Under the pieces are notes generated by a model, which was given only the letters and a program-made list of their open reading frames with translations, ran no database searches and had not been told where the DNA came from. Both the position numbers and the translations under genes were made by a program. From IMG/VR virus record IMGVR_UViG_3300023202_000336, positions 1-64,000 of that record: DNA of 64,000 nt, one strand, 5' to 3'. The DNA is from a virus. Of the stretch, positions 14,882 to 24,129 are shown piece by piece (within the stretch, counting starts at the first letter, position 1; every line of letters begins with the position of its first letter).

Positions 14882-15412
14882 ATGGCTGAGAAGACCGAGA
14901 AGGGGCCGGATTCTCGGAGTCGTGCGCAGAGTGCGCTTGCGCTCGAGCAGATGAGTACGAGCAAGAAGTCACAGACTCGGCCGATTACCGTTGACGCGCG
15001 TCGTTTTGCGAACCGTCTCCGCTACGCCGATCCTGAAGACCCGCAGGAAGTTGAGACCAAGTTGATCGAAGGGTTCCTGAAGCAGTTCCCTGAGCAGGCA
15101 GAGAATCTTCGCCAGCTCCAAGAGAATCCTCGTTGCGGCTGCGTTTCAAAGATCTCTCGAGCGGTGGCTTCGAAGGATTCGGTCATTCAGGATCTTCTCG
15201 ATGAGGTATTCGGCGAGGGTGTTTTCGACTTTCGCGCGCCGAAAGTCGGTGGTTACATGGCTGGGAAGTCGAAACTGATCGACGCGACGCCTGAGGCCTA
15301 TGAAGCGATGATGCGAGAGATCGCTCACGATACCGGGGTACGCCCGTACCACGGTCTTACGATCATTCCGGAGGAAAACGATGGGCCCAAGTGGCGAGTC
15401 CTGTTCTGGTAA
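14882..15412 (+). CDS. Hypothetical protein, NPxCxC family member 1
   Basis: 176 residues from ATG 14882 behind GAGAGGGGA. The core LRYADPEDPQEVETKLIEGF... then ENPRCGCVSKISRA and TPEAYEAMMREI, ending WRVLFW, matches the protein at 15940 (LLRVADPKN..., KNPNCSCRHDL, TAEAYKKLMKDL, ending VRIYFY). The two paralogues flank an unrelated gene. They are helical and soluble, possibly tail assembly factors; function unknown. Confidence 0.6.
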   Translation: MAEKTEKGPDSRSRAQSALALEQMSTSKKSQTRPITVDARRFANRLRYADPEDPQEVETKLIEGFLKQFPEQAENLRQLQENPRCGCVSKISRAVASKDSVIQDLLDEVFGEGVFDFRAPKVGGYMAGKSKLIDATPEAYEAMMREIAHDTGVRPYHGLTIIPEENDGPKWRVLFW

Positions 15413-15956
15413 AGACCTTCAGATCGACGAGCTCGGCGGTGTCGTTATCGGCGAGCGAAAACTTGGCCCCGGTTCTTCCCCGGTCTTTATCGTGCTCAAT
15501 CGGGCCGCTCCGAGCGATGACCCAAGTAATGAGACGAAAACGTATTTCGCATTCGATAACGGTGAATACTTCTTCGTGCAGCAAGACGAAGGCGATCCCG
15601 ACCGCTATCTGCTTACGGGCGGTGGACTCGGTGAAGCGGTTTTCGCGGCGATCACCGTCTTCGGTTTCGTACCGCATCCGATCATTCTCTCCGAGGTTCT
15701 TCGCCAGAAAGGGGTTTATCCCCCTGTAAAACGGTGCCCTGACTGTGGAGGAGGTGAAGTCGCCCGCTTTTGGTACTTCCCTGAGTTCGATGCCGCACCG
15801 GCACCTGGGATGGATTATTGCGAGGTCACCCTCTTCCGCGGCACCTGTAACTGTGTTCCTGATATAAGCCTCTGCCGTACCCATTTGGGCGCGGTTCGGG
15901 GCTGGAACGCCCATGTTGAGATGATCGAGAGCACGTCTGATGGCACAGTCAGTTGA
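15381..15956 (+). CDS. Hypothetical protein with Cys pairs (191 aa)
   Basis: ATG 15381 behind GGAGGAAA, overlapping the end of the previous gene by 32 bases. The N-terminal half is beta-rich (YFAFDNGEYFFVQQDEGDPD). The C-terminal half has CPDCGGGEVARFWYF, then CNC and CRTH, consistent with a structural zinc site. It ends inside the start of the next paralogue (15940). No family recognised. Confidence 0.55.
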   Translation: MGPSGESCSGKDLQIDELGGVVIGERKLGPGSSPVFIVLNRAAPSDDPSNETKTYFAFDNGEYFFVQQDEGDPDRYLLTGGGLGEAVFAAITVFGFVPHPIILSEVLRQKGVYPPVKRCPDCGGGEVARFWYFPEFDAAPAPGMDYCEVTLFRGTCNCVPDISLCRTHLGAVRGWNAHVEMIESTSDGTVS

Positions 15957-16371
15957 TCTCAATTACGTTCTCAAGCTGCTTCGGGTCGCTGATCCGAAGA
16001 ATTTGACAGCTGATGAACACGCAAAGGCCAAGAAATTCCTCGAGATATGGCCTGAGACCGCGTCGCTACTCGATCGGTACCGTAAGAATCCTAATTGCAG
16101 TTGTAGACATGACTTGCTGGAAGAGATGGCGGGGAATCCGCAAGGCGTCCGCGAATTCCTGAAAGAAGCGCTTCCCGAGGAGGAAGTAACAGTAGATACG
16201 AAGCCGCCGGAAAATATGATCCGAAATCTCGTCGGTCACTTTTTCGATATCGAAGATACCGCTGAGGCGTACAAGAAGCTTATGAAAGATCTTCATCGCC
16301 GAAATAGCATCTATCGTGGTATGCACGTGCGTCCACTCGATGAGGAAACGGTTCGAATCTACTTCTATTGA
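15940..16371 (+). CDS. Hypothetical protein, NPxCxC family member 2
   Basis: A 143-residue paralogue of the protein at 14882, lacking that protein's basic N-terminal extension. The conserved NPNCSCRHDL, the AEAYKKLM helix and an aromatic C-terminal strand RIYFY are visible. It overlaps the preceding gene by 17 bases. Confidence 0.6.
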   Translation: MAQSVDLNYVLKLLRVADPKNLTADEHAKAKKFLEIWPETASLLDRYRKNPNCSCRHDLLEEMAGNPQGVREFLKEALPEEEVTVDTKPPENMIRNLVGHFFDIEDTAEAYKKLMKDLHRRNSIYRGMHVRPLDEETVRIYFY

Positions 16372-16374
16372 TTT

Positions 16375-16390
16375 GTGTTCGCGACTTCAC
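16375..16390. promoter_or_regulatory. GTGTTCGCGA palindrome-family site
   Basis: The sequence GTGTTCGCGACTTCAC matches the family core GTGTTCGCGAGAACAC in 13 of 16 positions, including the whole left arm and centre. It lies 17 bases before the preferred ATG at 16408. Confidence 0.45.
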
Positions 16391-16407
16391 AATGCCGGGG
16401 GCTTTTC

Positions 16408-16779
16408 ATGGAATTTGACGTTCAAGTCGACATCAGCGATGAGGAAGGTCACTTCCATGAGGCGAGCGGGGCACTCTCGTACTGCTTTCTTCGGTCACGC
16501 GATTTTTGGCCACGATCGGTAGCAATCGCGGAAACCGGACAAGTCTTCTTTCGAACGATTATCCCCGTATCAAAAGCTTCCCAGCTCACCATCTATCCCG
16601 ATTACGACAAAGTACTTGTGACGAAACTCTTCGAGCGCGAAGCGCCTTCACTCGTGGTGACCTACCGCGACGGAACACTCACTTTCACTGGACGAGGCGG
16701 GGCGTCACTTGAAGCGCGAAAACTCAGCCGCCTCCCGGTCTGGTCGCATCGCATTTCAGGAAGGTTCTCAGTTCAGTGA
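16408..16779 (+). CDS. Hypothetical beta-rich protein (123 aa)
   Basis: It begins MEFDVQVDISDEEGHFHEAS and contains LVVTYRDGTLTFTGRGGASL. The GTG at 16375 would extend it by 11 residues but falls inside the palindromic site, so ATG 16408 behind GGGGG is preferred. Its end overlaps the next start by four bases (GTGA). Probably a small tail component. Confidence 0.5.
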   Translation: MEFDVQVDISDEEGHFHEASGALSYCFLRSRDFWPRSVAIAETGQVFFRTIIPVSKASQLTIYPDYDKVLVTKLFEREAPSLVVTYRDGTLTFTGRGGASLEARKLSRLPVWSHRISGRFSVQ

Positions 16780-17666
16780 GGGACCCTTTTGAGCGTCTTT
16801 TTACCAACCGGGGCGGGGAGCTCGTGAACGCTGGTGGGTCCGTCGTCCCTGATCAGGGAGTCGAGCTTCGTATGACCGTTCGACGGTCACAACTTCAGCG
16901 TGAGAAGGCGATCGCCGCGTATCGACGCAATATCGCGCTCGAGGACGTCCACATAGCTGATCGTCGTGTGCAGAGTGAAGAGCCAGCGGTACTCGGTGAA
17001 GACGGTGAAACGATGACCTGGGAGCGGCGTTGTGAGCTGATGCGCGATAAGGAAACGATGGTCGACGAGCAGGGCCGTGTCCGTGGATATGACGAAGAAG
17101 CAGAACTCGTCGATTATACGGGTCTTTTCGATGGCGCGATCGAGTCTGAGACACTCGGAGAGAGTTCGGTCAAGAGCTGGAAAGGGATCCGAGTCGTTCA
17201 ACCGCGGGAACTTGATATCGAGGTTGAGATCGGCGAATATTTTGGGGAGGATCGAAGCAGATCGGAGCAGGATGCGATGGCAGCGTGTATTTTCACTACC
17301 GGACGGAACGCGATCGATGGCGAGGACCTCTTTCGTAAGTACTTCCACGAGGCGATCGCGAAAGTTCTCAAAGAGACGAAATACCCCGTAACCGAGATCT
17401 GGATATCGAGTGCTGGATACAATATTCTGGTGCGGTGGGGGGTTTTTCCGCAGGCCGAAGAATATGTCTATTACGGTGCGCACGTGAAAATCGATGATCG
17501 GATCGCGAATGAGATTCGTCTCGTTGTCGACGAGAAGCATCCGAGTCGGCCGCGTATCTACGCGTCGCTTTTCTTAGAAAACGAGGAATACGAGTGGGAG
17601 GAGTACCACGCTCGTTCCGAAGATGAAACCGATGAGATAAAGATTGAAGGAGATGAAAATGAGTGA
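16776..17666 (+). CDS. Hypothetical tail-module protein (296 aa)
   Basis: GTG start overlapping the previous stop. A charged helical N-terminal part (RRSQLQREKAIAAYRRNIAL) is followed by a mixed alpha/beta domain with ISSAGYNILVRWGVFPQAEE. The C-terminus is very acidic (EDETDEIKIEGDENE). There are no membrane segments or catalytic motifs. Position between fibre genes suggests a baseplate or fibre-attachment protein. Confidence 0.5.
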   Translation: MRDPFERLFTNRGGELVNAGGSVVPDQGVELRMTVRRSQLQREKAIAAYRRNIALEDVHIADRRVQSEEPAVLGEDGETMTWERRCELMRDKETMVDEQGRVRGYDEEAELVDYTGLFDGAIESETLGESSVKSWKGIRVVQPRELDIEVEIGEYFGEDRSRSEQDAMAACIFTTGRNAIDGEDLFRKYFHEAIAKVLKETKYPVTEIWISSAGYNILVRWGVFPQAEEYVYYGAHVKIDDRIANEIRLVVDEKHPSRPRIYASLFLENEEYEWEEYHARSEDETDEIKIEGDENE

Positions 17667-18330
17667 TTTAGCCTCTGGAGCAGTTGATAAGGACGAGATT
17701 CCCGAAGTAGCTCAGGACGGCCGCTGGCGCCAGGTTTTGGCGCGATGCCCTGATGCGATCGCGTATGCGGTCGACCGTTCGGGAATGGTCTGCTGTTTCA
17801 CCGGTCCCGCACAGTACCATGACGGTGTCGGTCGTTGGATGCCAGGGCAAGGCGTCGAACGGCACGATATGGGACTGGCCCCGACTGCGCCAAACTTCGA
17901 CCCGGCAGCATCGCTGACGATCAAGCCTGGGCAGAAGGACGCCTATTATAAGATGCAGTCCGAAGCGATCAGCCCGCCGAAGGATCTTCCGCGGGACGCA
18001 TCGCCTCAGCGTGTCGATAAGGTTGAGCAACCGGTTGATCCTTTCGAACGCGATGAGTCGAAGCCGCAGCACGGAGCGATCCCGTCGACCGATCCGCTTC
18101 CGCGAACGAACGTTGAGAAGGAGCGTGAGCGGAATACAGCGATCCGTCGTCAGATCGAGGCCGAGAAGGCCAAGGAGACGCCGGCGGAAGCTCCGTTGTC
18201 GCTCGTCGAGACGGCGAAGATTCTAGCCGGTGCGGTCGAAGACATCGCTGCCGTGATCCCGAAGACCAAGCAGCCGAAGGTAGCTCGTGCACGAGAGAAT
18301 ATCAAGGAGCTGCTCGAAAGACTGAGCTAG
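17659..18330 (+). CDS. Hypothetical tail-module protein (223 aa)
   Basis: ATG 17659 is preferred (GAAGGAG at a good distance); starts at 17644 and 17653 are possible. The N-terminal domain DGRWRQVLARCPDAIAYAVD ... GRWMPGQGVERHDMGLAPTA is followed by a disordered Pro/Asp/Lys region and a helical C-terminus (ETAKILAGAVEDIAAVIPKT). Function unknown. Confidence 0.5.
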   Translation: MSDLASGAVDKDEIPEVAQDGRWRQVLARCPDAIAYAVDRSGMVCCFTGPAQYHDGVGRWMPGQGVERHDMGLAPTAPNFDPAASLTIKPGQKDAYYKMQSEAISPPKDLPRDASPQRVDKVEQPVDPFERDESKPQHGAIPSTDPLPRTNVEKERERNTAIRRQIEAEKAKETPAEAPLSLVETAKILAGAVEDIAAVIPKTKQPKVARARENIKELLERLS

Positions 18331-18331
18331 G

Positions 18332-18359
18332 TTGCGCCTGAAACGCGCAAATCTATAAT
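18332..18359 (+). promoter_or_regulatory. Possible promoter combined with a hairpin
   Basis: A perfect -10 box TATAAT (18354-18359) lies 16 bases after TTGCGC (18332-18337). The same TTGCGC pairs with GCGCAA (18345-18350) around a 7-base loop. It could be a promoter whose -35 region is a repressor site, or a weak intrinsic hairpin. The next start is ATG 18386. Confidence 0.5.
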
Positions 18360-18385
18360 GACCATGCTCGTATTCGAGAGTCCCT

Positions 18386-19051
18386 ATGCCTGAAGATTCG
18401 GTTCGTGATATTCGTGGCCTTGGGATGCTTCGCCGGAAAGCGGCGACGTCCCAGGGCCCAGCGGATGCTTTCGACTCGGCGACCACCATCGATCCGACGG
18501 GCCTCGTTCGCGAGCACACCAACGACGGGACGGTGGTCGACCGTATCTACGGTGATGGACGGCACTTCACGCCGATCCAGCCTGCTACTCCTGGTGGACC
18601 GCTTGTTCCCGGCCAGTTCTGGCTCGAGCAGCAGGGATCGGACACGTTTCTCTTTTTCGTCGATCATGCGGGCGTTATCCAGAAGGTAGTCGGCGGCGGC
18701 GGACTCCCGACCCCTTCGATCATCAACCTTACGAGCGGTGTTCCAACAACGATCGCGACGGTCAATGTCGATTCGGTCGGTGTGATTGAGTGGGGTCTTG
18801 CCCTCTACAAGGAGGCGACGGGTCAGCGTCACCATTTTCGTCTCGTCGGCGCGCACGACGGGACGAATGTCGCCGATGCGACGACGACCCAGCTGAATCA
18901 ACAGGGAACGATCAGTTTCGGCGTACTGGATGTGACGCTTGCACTGAGCCTGTCCGGTACAGGGGCGGGCCAGGAGATGGATCTCGACGCAACTGCTTCT
19001 TCGACGAACTGGAAAGCAGCGATCGTTGCTGAACGACTGGTGGCGCCCTGA
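18386..19051 (+). CDS. Fibre-associated protein (221 aa)
   Basis: The N-terminus is basic (RDIRGLGMLRRKAATSQGPA). A GGGGLPTPS hinge then leads into a C-terminal beta domain with FRLVGAHDGTNVADATTTQL and a Thr/Ser-rich end. This arrangement suits a short tail fibre or tip protein. The stop overlaps the next start as TGATG. Confidence 0.6.
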   Translation: MPEDSVRDIRGLGMLRRKAATSQGPADAFDSATTIDPTGLVREHTNDGTVVDRIYGDGRHFTPIQPATPGGPLVPGQFWLEQQGSDTFLFFVDHAGVIQKVVGGGGLPTPSIINLTSGVPTTIATVNVDSVGVIEWGLALYKEATGQRHHFRLVGAHDGTNVADATTTQLNQQGTISFGVLDVTLALSLSGTGAGQEMDLDATASSTNWKAAIVAERLVAP

Positions 19052-20154
19052 TGGCTGACGCATCGACCTTTGAAGCGCTCGGTATTCGGATTGGAAAGCT
19101 CGGTTCGTCAGCTGACCTTGCTATCGCTGCGGCGCTGAGCGACGGAGATCCGTCGATCGACGCCCATACCGACGCGAACCGTATCGGCATCTATTACGAT
19201 CGTACCGGCGGCTCCGAGAAGATCGGCGTCGTTGTTATGGGGACCGACGCGATCGGGTTCTTCGATGATCGCGTCGAAGTGCTCGGAAACGAGACATGGC
19301 ACGCCGGGAACTTCAATCCAGCAGATTATCAGCTGCTCTCTGAGAAGGGAGCAGCGAACGGATACGCTGAGCTCGACGGGACCGGGAAAGTTCCCGCTTC
19401 GCAGCTCCCTCTCACAGGCCTGAATTTCAAAGGGAACTGGGACGCAAATGCGAACTCGCCGACGTTGAGCTCGGGGTCCGGGACCGACGGCGATTGGTAC
19501 AACGTCTCCGTTGCGGGTACGACCAATCTCGACGGGATCACCGACTGGGATGTTGGTGACAAAGCGATCTTCGTCGAATCGGTCTGGCAGAAGATCGACA
19601 ATAGCGACGAGAACAAGGTCCTCGCCTCAGCTGGTGATGCGACGCCTGGGTTCCTCGATGCGAAGGTGGATGGAACGACTATTCAGGTGACTGGCGATCA
19701 GCTTGCAGTGATCGAGGGTGGACTCACGGTCGGCGCGGATCAAGTTACGGCCGATACGGCTTCGTTCGGCGGAATCTTGAGCGGCGCCGATACCAATGTG
19801 CAACTTGCGCTCGATACGATCGATGATCATACGCACGCACTCGATGACCTGAGTGACGTCGTTAATACCGGTGACGTGACGGTGAATGACGCGTCGCTTA
19901 CTACTGTTGATTCCGTTTCGACTGGTACCGTGTGGCTCTGGTTACTCGATATCAACGATGGAAACGCTCACGCCGGTTATCAGATCCTCGCGTCAGCGTT
20001 CGGCGCGAATGATGTCAACTACACGATCCATCCAGCTACACGGATCGATGGAAGCACGATCGTTGTAAACCGATCGGGCGGTACGACGACCCTTGAAGTG
20101 CAGACTGCCGACCCTTCGGTCGATACTGCACGAGCACGAAGAATGACTCTCTAG
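19051..20154 (+). CDS. Tail fibre protein
   Basis: A 367-residue protein. The segment NETWHAGNFNPADYQLLSEK then GAANGYAELDGTGKVPASQL is the classic phage tail-fibre hinge (HAGNF..., NGYAxLDGxGKVPxxQLP). Beta-rich repeats and a DDHTHALDDLSDVVNTGDVT segment follow, also common in fibres. It is almost certainly a distal host-binding fibre. Confidence 0.8.
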   Translation: MADASTFEALGIRIGKLGSSADLAIAAALSDGDPSIDAHTDANRIGIYYDRTGGSEKIGVVVMGTDAIGFFDDRVEVLGNETWHAGNFNPADYQLLSEKGAANGYAELDGTGKVPASQLPLTGLNFKGNWDANANSPTLSSGSGTDGDWYNVSVAGTTNLDGITDWDVGDKAIFVESVWQKIDNSDENKVLASAGDATPGFLDAKVDGTTIQVTGDQLAVIEGGLTVGADQVTADTASFGGILSGADTNVQLALDTIDDHTHALDDLSDVVNTGDVTVNDASLTTVDSVSTGTVWLWLLDINDGNAHAGYQILASAFGANDVNYTIHPATRIDGSTIVVNRSGGTTTLEVQTADPSVDTARARRMTL

Positions 20155-20180
20155 CCTCTCTTTCCCCAGGAGATAACTTT

Positions 20181-20537
20181 ATGACAAAGAACAAGCCGAC
20201 TGAAATCAAACTCACGAGAGGAGCTATCAAGCTCCTTCAGACTATCGTTCCGCAGCCGAATTGGGCGAAGACGCTCGATAACGTGTATCGTGCTGGCCGC
20301 TTCATCGAGATCCTCGAAGAGAAGTTTCCCGAGGAAATGCCGAGGGAACCGGATAAGCAGCGCGACTGGCTGAACGAGTTCGTTCAGTTCAGTATCACGC
20401 CGAAGTATAGGAAGATGCTCGAGGCCTGTCTGGAGCATCACGTAAAGGCTGGTGCGATCGTTCCGACGAAGCATACCATCGTTCTCATGGATGCGCTCGG
20501 CCTCGAATTCGACGATGACGAGGACGACGAAGGGTAG
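20181..20537 (+). CDS. Small helical protein (118 aa), possible fibre chaperone or tail-assembly factor
   Basis: ATG 20181 behind AGGAGA. The pattern LTRGAIKLLQTIVPQPNWAK ... ILEEKFPEE with an acidic end DDDEDDEG is helical. It resembles small phage proteins that accompany tail genes, but I cannot assign a family with confidence. It sits between two fibre genes. Confidence 0.45.
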   Translation: MTKNKPTEIKLTRGAIKLLQTIVPQPNWAKTLDNVYRAGRFIEILEEKFPEEMPREPDKQRDWLNEFVQFSITPKYRKMLEACLEHHVKAGAIVPTKHTIVLMDALGLEFDDDEDDEG

Positions 20538-20542
20538 CAAAC

Positions 20543-22306
20543 GTGGCCGCTAATCCGCTGATCGCACACTTAGGCTTCCGCACCGAGGACGAAGGTACTT
20601 CTGGTGCGTTGGCGATTGCGGTCGGGACCGCTCTGGACGGGGGTAACCGCACGGGCCTGTACGCGTCCCTGTCCGGGACCGAGCACCTCGGAGCCCTCGC
20701 GGGCGGCTTCGAGGCTGCTCGTTTTTTCAATGACAGCGTCGATAAGACTTTCGAGACGTTCGGTCCTGCGGTATTCGGTGCTCATCTTCAGGTTACCGAC
20801 AAGGACGCGGGTCATACCGAGGTCGACGGTGATATCTGGTATGATACGGGTACGAACGAGTTCCAGTTCCGTGAGAACGGGACGACGAAGACACTCGCTA
20901 CTGGATCTGCTTCGCCTGGTGGCGCTGATACGAACGTCCAGTTCAATAACGCCGGAGCGTTCGGCGGCAGCTCCGAGTTCACTTGGGACGATACCGGTAA
21001 GGTTCTCACTGTTACCGGCAACGCGGTCGTCGCTCAGGGGACGATTACATCGTCTGAGATCGGTATTTCGCATACGGTTGAATGGAACGATGCAGTCACG
21101 CCGTTTACTGCGATCCAGTCGAACGTCACCGATACTGCCTCGGGCTCGGCGTCGCTGCTGCTTGATCTGCAAGTAACCGGGTCGACAGCGTTCTCAGTTC
21201 GCAAAGATGGGTTTATTTTCGGCTCGTTGCTCGATCTTTTCATCGGGGGCGACTTTACCGGAAGTGAAGATGCGCTCACAATACGTGGTACGTGGAACAC
21301 CGGGTCGGATGTCGATGCGATTCTGGTAGACCTCACGAATAGTGCTGCGGGATCTGGCTCGAACCTCATAGATCTCAGAGAAGATGGCTTTTCGCAGTTT
21401 AGGGTCAGAGCGAGCAGCGTCAGCTTCGATCCTGCCGTCCTATCCCGTATCCCGATCGAAGTCGATCTCGAGACGATTACCGACCCCGTTACCGGGTTCA
21501 CGCATCTTGCGATATGGAATGATGGTGCTGATACGTTTACGGCGATCGAAGTTGATATTACAGATACGGCTTCTGCAGTTGCGTCGCTCCTTCTCGATCT
21601 CCAAGTTGGAAGTACTACTCAGTTCTCGGTCCGTAAGGACGGCTTGGCGACGGCGAACCAGCTTCTTGCGGATCAGGGAACGATCGCCGATCCTGCCGTA
21701 GGGATCGAGAACCGTGTCACCTGGAACGATGGTGCCGACACGTTCAAAGCGGTCGAGATCGATATCACCGACACCGCTTCGGCCGCGGGTTCGCTAGCTA
21801 TCGATGTGCTGGTCGATGCTGCAAGCGTCTTTAGCGTCGATAAAGCCGGTAACGTCGATATGGATGGGAAGCTCACTGTTGGTGGGCTTATCGATCCGAC
21901 CGGTCTCGAGCTGACCCCACAGGGGGCGAACCCTGGCGGTGTTCCGGCGAATACGCTTTGGCTCAATAGTGGTGATAGTGATCGTCTCTATCACGGATCG
22001 ACTGCGCTGAAGCTTTCAACCGTGCTCGGTGAGGCGAGCTCGAACTCTACGTTGAGCCGCCATGAGCATCAGTACATCGGTCTCAATACGGTCACCGCGA
22101 GCGGAGCTTTTCAAATCGATCTGCCCGCCTCGCCTGTTGAAGGCGATGAAGTCGAGTGGAAGGACCAGGAGGGAGATGCAGAGGCGACGAATGTTACGAT
22201 AGACGGAAATGGTAATAACATCGACGGGTCTCTGACTTTTACTGTGAACGAGGATTTCCAGGGTGGCCGGCTTATCTTCGCCTTCAGCGAATGGAGAGTC
22301 ATGTAA
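20543..22306 (+). CDS. Tail fibre protein with three internal repeats
   Basis: GTG start. The 587-residue protein carries three copies of a 55-60 residue module (about 21041-21225, 21475-21677, 21680-21870) with the pattern VxWND..D.FTAI, TDTAS, SLLLDLQV, FSVRKDG. The C-terminal 70 residues (VEWKDQEGDAEATNVTIDGN, ending FSEWRVM) match the end of the next fibre protein (VTVKDEGGAAGTDAITFDGN, ending GGEWRIT). This is a common fibre-tip domain. The repeats form the shaft, the tip binds the receptor. Confidence 0.75.
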   Translation: MAANPLIAHLGFRTEDEGTSGALAIAVGTALDGGNRTGLYASLSGTEHLGALAGGFEAARFFNDSVDKTFETFGPAVFGAHLQVTDKDAGHTEVDGDIWYDTGTNEFQFRENGTTKTLATGSASPGGADTNVQFNNAGAFGGSSEFTWDDTGKVLTVTGNAVVAQGTITSSEIGISHTVEWNDAVTPFTAIQSNVTDTASGSASLLLDLQVTGSTAFSVRKDGFIFGSLLDLFIGGDFTGSEDALTIRGTWNTGSDVDAILVDLTNSAAGSGSNLIDLREDGFSQFRVRASSVSFDPAVLSRIPIEVDLETITDPVTGFTHLAIWNDGADTFTAIEVDITDTASAVASLLLDLQVGSTTQFSVRKDGLATANQLLADQGTIADPAVGIENRVTWNDGADTFKAVEIDITDTASAAGSLAIDVLVDAASVFSVDKAGNVDMDGKLTVGGLIDPTGLELTPQGANPGGVPANTLWLNSGDSDRLYHGSTALKLSTVLGEASSNSTLSRHEHQYIGLNTVTASGAFQIDLPASPVEGDEVEWKDQEGDAEATNVTIDGNGNNIDGSLTFTVNEDFQGGRLIFAFSEWRVM

Positions 22307-24129
22307 TGTATCTCGGTAAGCAGACCACGCAGAATGTCCTCAACAATGACGGTCTCGGCAGCGGGGCCGGTGGAGGTACCGGCGGAGTTCTTCCGAACTC
22401 AGCGAAAGGGTTCCATGCCCGTCTCTCCGGTAATTACGACCCGTCTGTTTCCGAAAGTAATATCCCTTTTGATATTGTTGATGTGAATGTTGGGGGTCTT
22501 TTCGATATTACCCAAAACGGGATGGTTGCCAAAGAAGCAGGGCTTCATTTTCTTTCGGTGAATCTTTCGTTCGAAGGCGGCGCCGGCGGTGATGATACGC
22601 TCGAGCTGATGTTTCGGGTGAACGGTGTGAACGACACTGGCACCCGTGTTTTCGATAACCCCGAGTTTCAGACCTCTACGGGACGTGAATACGTCTCTAA
22701 TTACACCGCTATTTTGGATCTGGAAATCGGGGACCTCGTTCAGGCGCGTCTCTTTAGTTTCAATACTGGCACGGACGTTGTCATACTTCGGCACTCGACG
22801 TTCGTTGGGTTCAAGGTAGCCGGTACTTTCGGGCATGCACCCGTTATCGACGGAGTTGATCTTCCTGCAAACCCGACCTGGAATGGGTCCGCGGTACCCT
22901 CGTTCTCTACTCAGGACGGGAAGTACAGCGCCGTCGGAAGTTACGTGAGCGGATACTTTACTGGCGTCCTCAATTCTGGATTGTCGGCCGATACGGTCCG
23001 TATGGATGCGACCGACTTCTTCGGTCTCGGTGCAATCGATGAGTCCAAGCTTCCGGATATAGGATCGGAAGATACAGAAGAGCGTGCAGCGATTGGTGTC
23101 GGCTACATTCGTGACAACACTAGCGCGAACGTAATTTACAACTTCATCGCTTATTATCGAGACGACGACGAGGCCGTTTACTTCTGGTTCACCGATAACG
23201 GCTCCATCGATCGTTGGACCGAGTCGAATCCGGTCGCCGTCGCGTCAGGCGATGTATTTCATTTTCACTTTTTCAACGTCCCCATCGAAGGCCTTCGTGC
23301 CGGTATCGAACCGGATAACTCGGCGTTGACGCTTGCGGAACGTATCGAGATCGGGCCTGCGACGGATACGATCACGTTCGATACGAGCCGTCTCGGGGAT
23401 CGCGCCTATCAGATCCACCTGTTCATTCTGAACGATGATCTCTCGGCGTCGACCTATGAACTGTTTGTGAACGGTGACACGACTTCGACGAACTATAATT
23501 CGACGAAGAGAACGAACGACGGATCGACACAGGCGGTTTCGGCGCCGAATACAGCCGAGATAGCTGAAGCAAATGTGGCCTCCAATTACGCTGAATTCAT
23601 TATAGATCTTCGTACCTTTGTTAATGGCGCTTTTTCGGTGCGATCGGTCGGGCAGAAGTCCGTTTCCACCGGGTCGAGCGCTGATGTGTCGATTGATTAT
23701 AGCATGCGAAAGACTTCGTTGCTTTCCGGGCCGGCTCCTACGATCGACCAGCTTCAACTGAAGGCGTCTCAGGCGGGCGGCTTCGGCACGAATACGGTTG
23801 CGCTGCTTTATACTCGTCACCAGACGACCGGTGCGCAGCTTGGGGCTGTTGCGACGATCGGTACGGCTTCGGATATTACTGCCGAGCGTGTTCCAGATCT
23901 CTTCGTTGGCGTTGATACTACCGGCGGCCCGGTAACGGTGACAGCGAGTCTCAGTCCTTCCGAAGGAGATCGCGTGACCGTGAAGGACGAAGGCGGCGCA
24001 GCAGGTACGGATGCGATCACGTTCGATGGGAATGGGAACAACGTTGACGGTGCTGCAAGCGATACCATCGTGACCGACAATGGATCGAAGACCTACATAT
24101 TCCGCGGTGGGGAGTGGAGAATTACCTGA
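22306..24129 (+). CDS. Tail fibre protein with shared tip domain
   Basis: 607 residues from ATG 22306, overlapping the previous stop as TAATG (an upstream ATG at 22291 is also in frame). After a Gly-rich anchor (GSGAGGGTGG), residues about 30-170 form a C1q/TNF-like beta-sandwich pattern (GLHFLSVNLSFEGGAGGDDT, LVQARLFSFNTGTDV). A second beta domain and the tip domain shared with the upstream fibre follow. It is probably a host-recognition fibre. Confidence 0.7.
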   Translation: MYLGKQTTQNVLNNDGLGSGAGGGTGGVLPNSAKGFHARLSGNYDPSVSESNIPFDIVDVNVGGLFDITQNGMVAKEAGLHFLSVNLSFEGGAGGDDTLELMFRVNGVNDTGTRVFDNPEFQTSTGREYVSNYTAILDLEIGDLVQARLFSFNTGTDVVILRHSTFVGFKVAGTFGHAPVIDGVDLPANPTWNGSAVPSFSTQDGKYSAVGSYVSGYFTGVLNSGLSADTVRMDATDFFGLGAIDESKLPDIGSEDTEERAAIGVGYIRDNTSANVIYNFIAYYRDDDEAVYFWFTDNGSIDRWTESNPVAVASGDVFHFHFFNVPIEGLRAGIEPDNSALTLAERIEIGPATDTITFDTSRLGDRAYQIHLFILNDDLSASTYELFVNGDTTSTNYNSTKRTNDGSTQAVSAPNTAEIAEANVASNYAEFIIDLRTFVNGAFSVRSVGQKSVSTGSSADVSIDYSMRKTSLLSGPAPTIDQLQLKASQAGGFGTNTVALLYTRHQTTGAQLGAVATIGTASDITAERVPDLFVGVDTTGGPVTVTASLSPSEGDRVTVKDEGGAAGTDAITFDGNGNNVDGAASDTIVTDNGSKTYIFRGGEWRIT

